Assembly (NCBI GenBank): GCA_029532625.1
Contig: JARFXM010000004.1
Location: forward strand, 372,001 to 436,000
Source: Lomentospora prolificans
Lineage: Eukaryota > Ascomycota > Sordariomycetes > Microascales > Microascaceae
DNA: 64,000 nt
Reading direction: 5' to 3'
Part shown: positions 1-11,631 of the stretch, in pieces
How the letters are laid out: every line of letters starts with the position of its first letter
Position numbering within the stretch: position 1 is the first letter of the stretch
Notes under the pieces: generated by a model
What the model saw: the letters and a program-made list of their open reading frames with translations, nothing else
Databases searched by the model: none
Told to the model about the DNA's origin: nothing
Translations under genes and position numbers: made by a program

Positions 1-706
1 CCTTTTGGATCCTTTCCACGACCGTGTCGTAGGTATCGTTATCTTCACCGTCAAAAGGCAATCCTAATGCAATTAGAGAAGGCTCCGGGTTCATGCTTCC
101 TGTTAGCAATGCACCCAGGTTAGCAGCGAAACCAAGTTGATTGGCAGATACACCCTCCCTACCATGAACGTGATAGAATCGGCCATCCTTGGTCTTGTAG
201 ATATTAGTGACCAAACTACGGTGCAAATTGGCCTGGCTGCGGTGTTTGTCTTGGCTCGGGATCAACTTTGCCATGTCCGGCGAAAACGGATCGGCGGGTA
301 CGGGAGTTCCATCTTTGACGTATCGCGCAAGCATCGGTGACATGAAGAATAAGCTTGCATGGTCTCTAATTTCCACATAAACGAACATTAGTCGGCTGAC
401 CTGGTTTGAATCGTTTTGTGACAGCCCTCACGTATCGATTGCCACTTCGACGGGCTGGATCGAATATTTCTTTGTCAGGAGATAGTTGAGCACTGTCGCC
501 TCGAAGGCTTTGAGTGCGGAAATGCTCTCAGCGAAGCGCCAGTTGATAGGAATGTTAGGCTTGTCAGAGCCGGAAAACTTGACATGCTGGCTGAGTGATT
601 TGAGCTCAGCAGGCAAATCTGCCATCAGGGGATTATTCAAAATTCCCTCTTCAAAGAGGCATTTTGCCTCTCGGGGCACTGAATATTCGGTCGTGGAAGA
701 GGCCAT
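1..706 (-). CDS. CoA-transferase family III (CaiB/BaiF), 5' part, cut by window edge
   Basis: This is the N-terminal part of a fungal family III CoA-transferase, which moves CoA between acyl groups in the cytosol or organelles. I read three exons: 706-432, 365-163 and 99-1 (the gene runs off the left edge). Introns are 431-366 (GTGAGG...TTAG) and 162-100 (GTAGGG...GCTAACAG). The product starts MASSTTEYSVP and contains INWRFAESISALKAFEATVL and, after the first intron, the DHA-FFMSPMLARYVKDG region typical of the fungal homologues, ending with HGSMNPEPSLIALGLP. The ATG at 706 was chosen because the upstream extension in the same frame does not resemble the family. It is divergent from the AtuA-family gene at 1456, with which it may share a pathway. 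The catalytic Asp region lies outside or near the edge and was not confirmed. Confidence 0.82.
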
Positions 707-1455
707 GGTGGTATTATTCGCCAACACACAATAGGTAATACGCGCGTAGTGGTCGAGTTTGGCTGGCGCAAGCCCTTGAGCTACCCAACAACTTGGATGG
801 ACATCTGTCCTTGTATGTAAGATACAAGTCGCCCCAATACCGAGGTAGGCACGCACAAAAACCGAAGGAATTCGGACTTCACGCGGGGTTGGATGCCGGC
901 TATTATCACATCTCCGGATTCTACTGAACGAGGTCAACTCTGGGAGATCGAACCGCGCTAACCCGAAACTCGAATTTAAACCCAGTGTCACTCCGCACTA
1001 GCAAAATGGACCATGTTACAACGTGATGCAGCCATACGGGGAGCACGTCGTCCCCGGCCGGTCCCACCAGCGACCGAGGTGCCCCTACCGAGGTATGGGG
1101 GAGGGGAATATAATCTATGAACGCGGGGATGTTCACGATTACAAGACTATCGCTCGGGGACCTACGGCAAATGCTCCCTGCCCTGCCCTGGGGGATTATT
1201 GGAGACTCACATTAACGCTGATTGACTCCTAGGGAACCTGCTACGCCTGGCCAAACGATGCCCTGCTCAGTGTTTCCAGAAGTCCGATTCGCCGAGATCG
1301 CGATCTTTTTCCTTCGAGCCATATTGGACATAAAGCCCCTCGTCCCGTCTTCTCAATAGCCATTATCCCAGCCTACAACTCATCCTGTCAACGTTTATGA
1401 GCAATACTTCTTATCCACTCAGTGCAAGTCATACTACACAGCCGCAATATTCACC
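707..1455. promoter_or_regulatory. Shared intergenic region of divergent CoA-transferase and AtuA genes
   Basis: These 749 bp separate two divergent start codons, so they must hold both promoters. Base composition is ordinary, without RIP signs. A TC-rich stretch with a CAAC-containing start region precedes the AtuA ATG. No specific operator could be identified by eye. Co-regulation of the two genes is inferred only from the arrangement. Confidence 0.4.
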
Positions 1456-1754
1456 ATGACCCAGCCAAAGAGGGCTGTCAGAATTGCAAATTGCTCGGGA
1501 GCTGCCAGTACTGATGCCTACCCCTATTACCTCACTAGGTCCATGGTGTCTGGCTAACCCCGCTCTCTTTGTAGGTGATCCTGGGGTGCACATGTACAAT
1601 CAAGCCAAGTATGGCCAGATCGACGTGATCACGGGTGATTATCTTGCTGGCAAGCCGTTCCCACCGCGCCGTTCCTTTTGGGCGAACTGTCGCTAACGTC
1701 CTAAAGAGGTTAACTTGGCGAATTTCGCTGTTGATAGGGAGATCTTAGGCCATC
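1456..1754 (+). pseudogene. AtuA-family (DUF1446) gene, 5' fragment cut off by retrotransposon
   Basis: This holds exons 1, 2 and the start of exon 3 of the gene whose remainder lies at 22727-24413. Exon 1 is 1456-1507 (starts MTQPKRAVRIANCSGAA), exon 2 is 1575-1649, and exon 3 starts at 1707 and is interrupted at 1754. Intron 1 (1508-1574) is GT-AG. Intron 2 (1650-1706) starts GCAAGC and ends CTAAAG, a GC-AG intron; it is needed to reach GDYLAEVNLANFA, matching the family's glycine-rich N-terminus and ITGDYLAE motif. After ILGHL an in-frame stop follows, made by the first bases of the LTR. Joining 1754 directly to 22732 restores frame (ILG-HPGWAPTALDG), showing the two parts were one gene of about 618 codons. 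Confidence 0.9.
1750..1754 (+). repeat. Target-site duplication (left) of outer LTR element, CCATC
   Basis: The five bases CCATC stand directly before the TGTAAGG start of the left LTR and are repeated directly after the right LTR at 22727-22731. A 5-bp duplication is the expected size for a Ty3-like integrase. One copy belongs to the AtuA codons for His-Pro. Confidence 0.93.
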
Positions 1755-2328
1755 TGTAAGGAGGAAAAGAAGAAGGACCAACGAAGTCACAGCGATCATG
1801 ATCGCCCTCATGATACCCTTGCTGGAACCAGGGTATAAGAGAAACTAATACTGCAATGACCCGGCAGCCAGAAGCAAACAGGCAACCCAGCCGCCAGAGC
1901 AAATAGGCAACCCAGCTAGCGATAATAATATAATAACCTAGTAGCTAGAACAAACAGGCTACCTAGCTAGTAGTTACGATACAGCAACCTAGCCATCAGG
2001 GCAAATAGGCAACCCAGCTAGTAATAATAATATAGTGACCTAGTAGCTAGGGCAAATAGGCAACCTAGCTAGTAATGATACTATAACTACCTAGTAGTAG
2101 GAAAGGGAGAGTAGTTAGAGTATCCAACTATATAGAGTTGGATACTAGATTGAAGGAACCTTATACTAAAGTTACTAACTATAAAAGAAGGAGAATATCT
2201 AGGAATAAAAGGAAAAAAGGAAGAAGGAAGATAGTAATTAGTAACTTAATATACTTTATATATACCTTATATATAGTTTACTAATATATTATACCTCTTT
2301 ACTTTAATATTAATAACTAACCTTTATA
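1755..2328 (+). repeat. Left (5') LTR of outer element, 574 bp
   Basis: It starts TGTAAGGAGGAAAAG and ends CCTTTATA. It aligns base for base with 22153-22726; the differences I checked are C/T or G/A. Its first 150-200 bases keep C and G, and its inner end is mutated, the reverse of the right copy. Internal short repeats around GCAACCCAGCTAG recur several times. Confidence 0.93.
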
Positions 2329-2529
2329 TACTAATTACTCTTTAACTTATTAGTTAGACTATTAAGGATAAAATATCTAGCTATAATAATTACCCTTTTA
2401 AAATTATTAATACTATCCCTAAGACTATTACCCTAGAGTATAGTAAAGAACCTATAACCTTCTAGTATCCTAATATATAAAACTAATATTATACTAATAT
2501 TATTATAGAAAATCCACTACTTAATAACC

Positions 2530-3540
2530 CTATTAGTATTTTAGGAGCTCCCTTTTACCCTTAAGGTAAACCCCCTATAAACCCTTTATTAATTAGGGAT
2601 ATTACTAATCTTACTCTTAATTATATTACTAACCTTAGTAGATAAGAGCTTAATAATACTATCTATACTATTAGGTTATAAGTAGCTAATAAGTATAAGT
2701 ATACCTATCTTACTATATTTATAAAAGGGGGAATCCTAACTTTTAACCTTTTCTAAGAAGACTCTACCCTTATTATAAGTACTAGTAAATCCTTAATAAA
2801 GTATATATAACTTAGTAATAGGATCCTAAATAATCTAAGACTTATAGAGTACTAGGGAGGTACCTAGGCCTAACTTAATACTTTTTTATTTAAACTTAAG
2901 GTTTACTTTAACTACCTTAGTAAAATAATAGATAAATATTAAAAATATTCTATTACTATAGGCTTCCTTAGTAGAGCTATAGTAACCTATTAGATAATTT
3001 ATATTACCTATACTTTTAAAGGAGATCTTAAATCTATTCCCTAGGGCTATATAGAGAACTTCCTTAGAGCTTTGAATTCTAAGTATAATAACTATATAGC
3101 TATAGGGGGTTAATAGTTAGTTAACCTTTAGTAATAAGAAAACTAGAGCTTTAACTCTTACCTAGAAGAATATAAACTAATACTTACTAAACTCCCCTTT
3201 CCTATCTTAGAGGAGTTTATATATATCCTTATATATATTATAGTAAGGGAGCTACTATATACTATTCTAATTTAGTATAGACTTCTAAAGAATTATACTA
3301 AATTTATAAAGTAGGCTTATAGTATAGAGGGTTTATTCTTATATAATAATAACTAAGGGACTATAGTAAATAATAATAGAGTAAATCTTAAAAATAATTT
3401 TAACTAGTACTAATAAGGGAATAGAGGTGCTTTAAGTAGCTAGTAGAGTACTAATAGGATAACTAGCCTAGTAATATAAGCTTTAAAGGGAATATACTAA
3501 GCCTATATAAATATACTATAACCTGAATAAACCTAATAGT
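2530..3540 (+). pseudogene. gag remnant of outer element
   Basis: Reading + frames through TAA/TAG codons gives a Gag-like capsid region, including a Q-L-N-T-F-L-F-K-L-K-V-Y-F segment near 2870-2900, FKGDLKSIPQGYIENFL near 3020-3070 and a Q/N-rich C-terminus. Gln, Arg and Trp codons have become stops throughout, the pattern of RIP on CAA, CAG, CGA and TGG. No intact protein can be made. Boundaries are approximate. Confidence 0.6.
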
Positions 3541-4379
3541 AAACCTCTAGTAATATTACCTACTATAGCTATAGTATTCCTAGCTATATTATCTATAAGT
3601 ATCCTAAAGTACTTTATTAAGGATATAATTAAAAGGGTTATATATAGTCTATCTATCTAAATATAAACCCCTAGAACCCTAATACTATACTAGTAGTACC
3701 TTATATAAGCTTTATAGCTACTACTAATACTAGTAGAGTAATAGTAGAGAAACCCTAAGGATATAATAAGCCTATAGTAGATTATATAATAACTCCTATA
3801 GAACTATATATTAATAGCTACTAGCTTAAATAAGAAGCTCTCCTTAATAGTAGCTTATCCTTTAATATTATAGTAAAATACTTACTAAGTACTTATAAAC
3901 TTACTAATCTTTAACCTTATTAGGGTAACCTTATATAGTAGTAGAAAAATATACTTAATATTATTAAGTAGTAATAATATCTTATATAAATTACTAATAA
4001 CTTAGGTATAACTAAGTATATAAGTATAATATAGATTATTACTAATATTAGGCCTTATAACTATATCCTTAGATACCCTTAGCATAAAGTAGTTAAACTA
4101 TTATAGAACTATAAACACTGAGCATAGGTATATCTAGCTGGACCCAAGGGTATTTTCATCTATAAAAGTAAAAAGGAACTCTGTGCCCATATATATACAT
4201 CTTACTATATATTCTTAGTTATAATCTACCCTATAGAAACTAGAGAAGATAAAGGGTTAGAAGGAAATAATATATCTAGCCCTAATCTAGTAATATTAAG
4301 TTAGTACTATAACCTTCTTAAAACTATAGAGAGAGGTAGCTAGAGGGCTATAAAAATAGTATATAAAATTATCCTAAAA

Positions 4380-5042
4380 CTAGGAAAAGAGGTCCCCTTT
4401 AGCCTAATCTACCTACTAGTAGAGAAAGAACTAGTAGTCCTATAGTAGTACCTTTAAGATACCCTTAAAAAGGGTTAGATATAACCTAGTAGTAGCCCTA
4501 TAAGTACCCTAATACTCTTTATTCTAAAAAAAGGAGGCTCTCTATAAATATATATTAATTATAAAGGCTTGAACTAAGTAATATAAAAAAACTATATACC
4601 TCTTCTACTTATTAATAAAATCCTAGACTATCTAAAGTATTTATAATACTATACCTATCTTAACCTTAAGGATATATACTACTTAATAAATATTAAAGAA
4701 GATAATTAATAGAAAATAGTATTTTAATACTAATATAGCTACTTTAAATATATAGTTATACTATTCAAACTTATAAATATACCTATAACCTTTTAGACCT
4801 ATATTAATAAAATACTAGGGGGCCTAGTAGATATAGTTTATATAGTCTACTTAGATAATATACTAATCTATTCTAAGGACTTTAAAACTTATTATATATA
4901 TATTTATAATATACTTAAATAGCTAATAGAAAGTAGACTATAAATTAACCTAAAGAAGTATAAATTTAAAGTAGAGAAGGTCAAATTCCTCAGGTTTATT
5001 ATAAGGCCTGATAGAGTAGAAATAGAAAGTAAGCATATTACT
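4380..5042 (+). pseudogene. Reverse transcriptase remnant of outer element, first part
   Basis: The reading frame gives the Ty3-type RT series: LKKGQIQPSSSPIST, YINYKGLNQVI near 4550, a PITFQTYINKIL segment near 4790, and the catalytic box as VYLDNILIYS near 4850, where the second Asp of the usual YLDDIL reads Asn (GAT to AAT, a RIP-type change). It stops at KHIT, where the inner element inserted at 5043. The frame resumes at 10966 with a FLGFIRFY box. An unusually GC-retaining patch lies just upstream at about 4097-4200. Confidence 0.8.
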
Positions 5043-5483
5043 TATAACAGGTTGAACCCTAGAACATAAGTGCCAGTGATGCTGGCACCCCCTATGCCCT
5101 CTAAAAGGGGATAGTGCCCTCTTACTAGGCCTACTATAATCAGAGCTCTGTACACCCCCCCTATTAGGAGGTCTGCTAGTAATCCCCCTATAGACCTATA
5201 GTAATAAGACTACCTATATACCCCCCTATTAGGAAGCCTATAAGCAATCTCCTAGTAGACTAGTTATAGTAGGATAGTATATATACCCCTACCTAGAGGT
5301 CTATAACCCTACTATAGACCTACTCCTATAGGTGTATATACCCCTATAAGTAGCCCCTATATAACTACTACTATAGTAGAAGATCCCTTTTTTCCTATTC
5401 TTTCCTTTTACTCTTTAGTTATTTTATAATAGATATATCTAGGCCCTATATTATAGACTATACTTTATAGCTAGTCTATAATA
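5043..5483 (+). repeat. Left LTR of inner element 5043-10960, 441 bp
   Basis: It pairs with 10520-10960 over the full 441 bp. The first 130 bases keep C/G (for example the small inverted repeat TGCCAGTGATGCTGGCA), and the inner end is mutated. Preceded by TTACT. Confidence 0.92.
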
Positions 5484-5859
5484 TATTATAAAATAACTCT
5501 TTATAAAAGAACCCTTAGAAGTAATAGTTAGTTACTATAGTATCTCTAAGTATTCCTTTTATAATTAACCCCCCTTTACTAGAAGAAAAGACCTTTTTAA
5601 ACCTTAACTAGGTAAATTATCTAGTTAAGTAAGCTATAAACTAGGCTACTTAACTAATATAAGAATAGCTAGCCTAGCTAACTACTACCCTATAAATAAT
5701 ATAAGCTATAATAATAAACCTAGCCCTATTTACTAGTTCTACTCTAGGTATATAAATACCCCTCTCTAATTAGCCCTCTAAGCTCTCTACTAAAGAGATA
5801 CTCTCTACTACTTATTAAAAAGTAATTAAACTAAAACTCCTACTAAACCCCCCTAAGTT

Positions 5860-8800
5860 TATAGGGAAGTAGAAGGACTATAATATATAAGTATAGTAGA
5901 TATATAATAAGATCTACTATAATAGCTTACTTATTAGAGATAATAGAAGGATATAATATATTATTAACTCCTATTTAGAACTAATACCCTAAGCTATAAT
6001 TTTAACTTTCTTTACTAAAAGTAGACTAAATAGTCTTTAAGACTTTAATACTTTTATAAACTATTTAGATTAGACTTATACTAATAGGAACTAAAGAGCC
6101 TAAGCTTATAATAAACTCTATACTTTAAAATAAAGAAATAATAAACTCTACTTATCTTATCTACTAAGGTATAAATAGCTAATAGTAGAAGTAGGTATAG
6201 CTAGTTAGGTAGATAAAACTAAGATCTTTTTTCTTAAGAAGGGCCTTTACTAAGAGATCTATAAAAAATTAATTAGTATAAACCTCTTTATTAAGTACTT
6301 CTTATAGATTAATTATATTAGGGAAATTATAAGTAAGCTTAAATAGTTAGAATAAAGTTTATACCTAGTTTACTATTAGAACCTTAACTTAACTAGGAGA
6401 CTAGAAAGGAAACCTAACTCTTAGTATACTTTAGACTATTACCTTTAACTTAATAGAGATAGGGATATAAGGATAATAAAAGTAAACTATACTTATATAG
6501 ATAGGTATACTAAGTAAAAATAGAATTATAGTTACTTATTAAAGAATAGGAGGGAATTAATATAGCTTTCTTATCTTAATACTAGTCCCCTTTATAATAA
6601 CTCTAAATACTTATTTATATTATTAAAGGAAGTCTTTATTAGGTAAGTAAAAGAAGATATAGAGAGTACTCTAGAATCCTTAAGTAAGGAGAGTAAGTTA
6701 GAAAAAGGCTAGCTCTAGTATAAAGTTAGGTATTAGAGCTTCTAGTAACTAAGAAGTAAGATTAAAAAGCTTTTAAGTTAAGAATAAATAGGAACTTTAT
6801 ATTAATTACTACTTAAGTTAATAAAAAAATTATTAAAGTATTAGTAGATACTAGGTATAATTTTTATATAGTTATTAGTAAATCTTTTATTAAGTTACTT
6901 TACCTCTTTTTTATTAACTACTCCTTTTAAGTAGTATAAGGATTCTTAAATAACTCTTTAGCTATATATATTATAGGTATAGCTATACTAGATATAAAGA
7001 TAGGAAGATTTATAGAATATTTCTTTACTTATATTATTTTTAGCCTAAATAAGGACTTATTCCTAGGTAAACCCTAGTTAGAAAGAAATATTATTATTTT
7101 TTATATAGATTAGTAGTACTTCTTCTATAGAAAGGTAGGGATTACTATCTATCTTATAAGTAAGGAAAAGCCTATAAGACTCTAAGAGATCTAGGTAATA
7201 GCCCTTCTCCTTATATACTCCTTTACTATACTTTATAAATACTTTTACTATAAGAAACTATTTATATCTATATAGCTAAGAATAGTAAGTATTATAGATA
7301 TAGATAAAGTACTTAAAAAGAAGGCCCTTATAAACCTAGAAAACTATATCCTATAATATATCTTTAAAGAGTTCCCCTAACTCTTCTTTAAAGATTTTAT
7401 AAATAAATTACCTCTTTACTAGCTAGGAGTAAACTATAAGATTAACCTAGTTCTAGATAAGGATAATATAGAACTACTTTTATTATAGGGTTTACTATAT
7501 TATATATCTAGAGAGGAGCTACTAGTCCTCTACTAGATACTCTTTAAGCTACTTAATAAAGGGTTTATCTAAGCTAGTAGCTTACTAGTAGTAGCTTTTA
7601 TACTTTTTATATAGAAACTAAGAGGTGGCCTCTACTTCTATATTAACTACTAAGTATTTAATATTATATTAAAAAAGGATTACTACCTACTCTTATTAAT
7701 TATAGAGACTTTATATAACCTAGCTAGTATTTAATAATTTACTAAATTAGATATTTATACTACTTTTTATAAGATCTATATAGTAGAAGGCTATAAAGAG
7801 AAAACTATATTCTAGACTTAATATAGACTCTTTAAATAGTTAGTATATTTATTTAGGCTATCTAATATTCCTATAACCTTCTAGTAGCTTATTAATATAA
7901 CCTTATATAAATTTACTAATTTTATTACTACCTATATTAATAATATACTTATCTATTTAAGAGGATCCTAGAGTAATTATAAAGTGAAAGTATAGAAGGT
8001 ACTCTAAGTACTCTTTAATATAGGACTATACTTAGACTTAAAGAAGTATAAGTTTAGTATAAAAATAGTTAAGTACCTAGGGTTTATAATAATTACTAGA
8101 AAAAATATCTTCTATAACTTAGAAAAGCTAAGGGCTATCTATAAATAGGCCCTACTAACCTCTATAAAGGGTATCTAAAGTTTCCTTAGTTTTACTAACT
8201 ATTACTAAGTATTTATCTATAACTTTATAAAAGTAACCTTACTACTAACTTAGCTAATAAGGAAAGGGATTTTATTCTAGTAGGGCTAGGAGTAATAAGA
8301 GGTTTTTAATATCTTAAAGGTAGCTTTTATAAAGAAGTTAATACTTTACTAGTAGGACCCTAAATAACCTACCTAGGTTAAGATAGACTACTCTAGATCT
8401 ACCTTAAGTAGTATCCTCTCCTAGGAGGATAGAAGTAGGTAGTACTATATTATAGCCTACTACTTATAGTAGCTTAGCCCTATTAAGTATAACTACCCTA
8501 TCTATAATAAAGAGATACTAGTAATTATATAATACTTCTCTAAATAGTTTATAGAACTAATTAATTATAGTACTTTTACTATACTTATAGACTATTAAAA
8601 TCTTACCTACTTTATAACTAGGTAGTAGCTAATAGAATAGTAAAGTTATTAGGCTAAACTCTTATCTTATTATTATTTCACCTTATACTACTACCTAAAG
8701 AGCCTAAATAGTATAGTAGATACCCTATCCTACTAAAAGTAAGATATTCCTTAGAATAACCTAAATAATTAAGAAATAGGATATTTTATCTAACTAATCC

Positions 8801-10430
8801 CTACCTCTATACTCCCTATAGAACCTACTATTATCCTACTAGAGCTACCTTAGATAGTATAGAGTAAGCTTATAGAAGAGCCCCTAGTAATAAGCCCTAT
8901 AGATATCTTCTAGATAGAACTAGAGCTATAATAGCTCTAGAATAATACTTTACTAGAAAATACTACCTATTAGAGAGTATTTACTATAGTCTCTTAGAGG
9001 GACTATAGTTTTCCCCTAATACTAAACTTTAAGTTATAGATATTAGAATACTATATTAATATAAATAATTAACTTACCTTTAGAGATTAATTATAAGTAC
9101 TTAGTAAGGGTATAAGCTACCCCTTATAGAGTTATATAGTCTAAGCTATCTATAATATAAGTACTACTAGCTACCTAGGCTATAAGGGAACTATTACTAT
9201 AGTAACCTATTAGTTTTATTAGCCTAGGTTAATATAGGATATCTACTAGTTTATAAGGAACTATAATATCTATAGAAGAGGAACTATCTAGAGATAAACT
9301 AAATATAGCCTCCTTAAACTACTCCTTATACTAAAGAGGACTTAGAGTAAGCTTACTATAGACTTTATAACTAACCTTCCCCCTACTAGTCTAGATAGAG
9401 TAACTTTCCTATAGGTTATTATTAACTACCTCTCTAAGAATATAATACTAGAACTAATAATAACTATAGCTATAGAAGCCTATACTAAGTATTTCCTTAC
9501 TATCTATTACTAATATTATAGAATTCCTAACTTAATTATAAGTAATAGAGGTAGTAACTAGATAAGCTATTTCTAGAGAAGGTTTTATAAATAACTAGGG
9601 ATTAAATACTAACTAAGCTTAGCCTATTACTTATAAACTAATAATAACCCTAAATAAATAAACTAGAAAGTATAATACTACCTATAGATATTTATCTATT
9701 ATTCCTAGTTAGATTAGGGTAAGTATATCCTACTTATATAGTTAGCTCTAAATAATAAGGTAAATACTATTATTAGGATAAACCTATTCTTCCTAGAATA
9801 TAGTTATAATATAGATCTACTTAGTATTATAGAGAGTACTCCTTCTACTCCTTATAATATAGAGGAGAAATAAGCTAATAAGTTCTATACCTACCTCTAT
9901 AAAGCTACTAGGTTTACTTAAGTAGTAATAGCTACTACTTAACTCTAATAGGAAGAAGTAGTAAATATATAATACTATTTAGCTAAGAGGTTTAAGGTTA
10001 GTAATAAAGTCTAGCTCTAGGTAAAGAACTATAGCTTACTATATTTATTAAAGAAGTTAGACTAGCTCTATTATAAATATATAGTAATAGTAGTACTAAG
10101 TACTAGTATTATAGAACTAGATATTCCTAGTAATATCTATAAATACTTTAATATAGACCTCTTATAATAAGTATATAGTAACCTACTACTAGGTTAGTAA
10201 ACTAATAATATATAACCCCTACTACTCTATAAAGGTAGAGAAGATAAATACTAAGTAGTATAAATCCTCTATACTAAGTAGAAGAAGTGAGGAAGAGGCT
10301 ATTTCTATAAAGCCTTAGTATATTAGGAAGGCTATATAGCTCCTACTTAGGAGCTAGTAGAATATATATAGGATATAGTAGTATTAGATACCTATAAGGT
10401 ATACTATAGACTTATTACTAAAGTAGATAG
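5860..10430 (+). pseudogene. gag-pol remnant of inner element
   Basis: Read through RIP-made stops, the frame gives a Gag segment (PPKF near 5870), an aspartic protease start near 6845 (VDTRYNFYIV, for the usual DTGA), a LGKPQLERN motif near 7065, RT palm segments (GGLYFYINYQVFN near 7625; YINNILIY near 7935), an RNase H core (ILIDYQNLTYF near 8585), an integrase core (near 9400-9540) and a terminal chromodomain-like block (YIAPTQELVEY near 10330). The Asp-to-Asn change at the RT active site is again GA to AA. The order protease-RT-RNase H-integrase-chromodomain is that of Ty3-like chromoviruses. Confidence 0.8.
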
Positions 10431-10519
10431 GCCTATAGAGGAATATAATAACCTCTAGAGACTATATAGAGCTATAATAAACCCCTAATAAGGGCCTTCT
10501 AATAGGAGGAGGGGGGTAC

Positions 10520-10960
10520 TATAATAGGTTAAACCCTGGAATATAAGTACTAGTAATACTAGTACCCCTTATACCCTCTAAAAGGGGATAGTACCCTCTT
10601 ACTAGGCCTACTATAATTAGAGCTCTATATACCCCCCTTATTAGGAGGTCTACTAGTAATCCCCCTATAGACCTATAGTAATAAGACTACTTATATACCC
10701 CCCTATTAGGAAGCCTATAAGTAATCTCCTAGTAGACTAGCTATAGTAGGATAGTATATATGCCCCTGCCTAGAGGTCTGTAACCTTACTATAGACTTAC
10801 TCCTATAGGTGTGTATACCCCTGTAAGTAGCCCCTATATAACTACTGCTATAGTAGAAGATCCCTTTTTTCCTGTTCTTTCCTTTTACTCTTTAGTTATT
10901 TTATAATAGATATATCTAGGCCCTGTATTGCAGACTACACTCCATGGCTAGCCTGTAACA
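10520..10960 (+). repeat. Right LTR of inner element 5043-10960, 441 bp
   Basis: It matches 5043-5483. The outer end (about 10745-10960) keeps C and G (GCCCCTGCC, CCATGGCTAGCC), while its inner start is mutated. It ends GTAACA and is followed by the duplicated TTACT at 10961-10965. Confidence 0.92.
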
Positions 10961-10965
10961 TTACT

Positions 10966-11113
10966 GTAATTTAGGAATAGCCTAAACTATAGACTATCTA
11001 TAAGATCCTTATATTCCTAGGATTCATTAGGTTCTACTAATATTTTATTAAGAACTATAGTAAAGTTATAATAGCCTTTACTAATACTATAAAAGGTAGT
11101 ATTAAAGGACTTA
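10966..11113 (+). pseudogene. Outer-element pol fragment between the two nested insertions
   Basis: These 148 bp continue the outer RT frame: IYKILIFLGFIRFY followed by FIKNYSKVI, the connection region after the RT thumb. In the empty-site reading it follows KHIT (5042) and leads in frame to the sequence at 18290 (FKELKSLF, then PLLQHFNP of RNase H). This continuity independently confirms both nested boundaries. Confidence 0.85.
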
Positions 11114-11508
11114 TGTGACGTTCCAACACTTCTTAATAGGGTTAGTTGCCTTAAGGTTAGAACAGTTGGGCCTGTTAGTGGATAAGTGAGGCAATCAGAC
11201 AGTAACGATAAGGGTTCGTAATGCGTATTCAAGTGTAGTTCATAGAGTGACTTGAATTGACTACTGGAGAGCCTTGAAAGATAAACTAGATATATGGTAG
11301 AACTTGTAGTTTATATAGGCGTTTCCCTTGTGGGCTCTCCTGGATCACTCTGGCTCACTGTGACCCCGTACGATCTGGGTCACTTGCGGATCACTGTGAG
11401 CACGGGTGATCCGTTGTTTCCTGTGATCCTGGTGTGCTTCCGTAGTTTATCCTTTTCTGCTGGTCTTGACCACCCGGCCTCCTCTCTTGGCCAAGTGTGG
11501 CTGTGACA
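11114..11508 (-). repeat. 3' LTR (left copy) of reversed inner element, 395 bp
   Basis: This copy is nearly free of RIP and probably close to the ancestral LTR. It holds repeated GGATCACTC/GTGATCC words around 11340-11440. Compared with 17890-18284 the differences I checked are transitions, mostly in the right copy. A 70-codon open frame occurs at the same place in both LTRs and is not a gene. Confidence 0.93.
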
Positions 11509-11631
11509 TGATACCTCCCCTCTTTTGGTCTTTGTCCCTAAAGACCTATAAGTAGACCTTCTGCCTGTTGGTTCCTTGTTTTCGTAAGTTCCTCCCTATC
11601 CTGCTAAAATGTTTCTGTCGTGATCGCCGCC

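Larger units (their letters stand above)
5043..10960 (+). mobile_element. Inner Ty3-like LTR retrotransposon (same orientation), RIP-mutated
   Basis: This 5,918-bp element sits inside the reverse transcriptase of the outer element. LTRs are 441 bp (5043-5483 and 10520-10960). The right copy ends in GTAACA, and the mutated starts read TATAACAGG/TATAATAGG for an original TGTAACAGG. The target duplication is TTACT (5038-5042 and 10961-10965). A purine tract AGGAGGAGGGGGG (about 10506-10517) precedes the right LTR. Coding remains: Gag about 5860-6700, protease about 6800-7080, RT about 7440-8000 with YINNILIY for YIDDILIY near 7935, RNase H about 8360-8720, integrase about 9060-9900, chromodomain-like end about 10285-10430. 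All are full of TAA/TAG stops. Confidence 0.95.

Noticed and set aside
11294..11506. 70-codon open frame, with a near copy at 18070-18282
   Set aside because: It lies wholly inside the two LTRs of the reversed element; it is repeated LTR sequence, not a gene.
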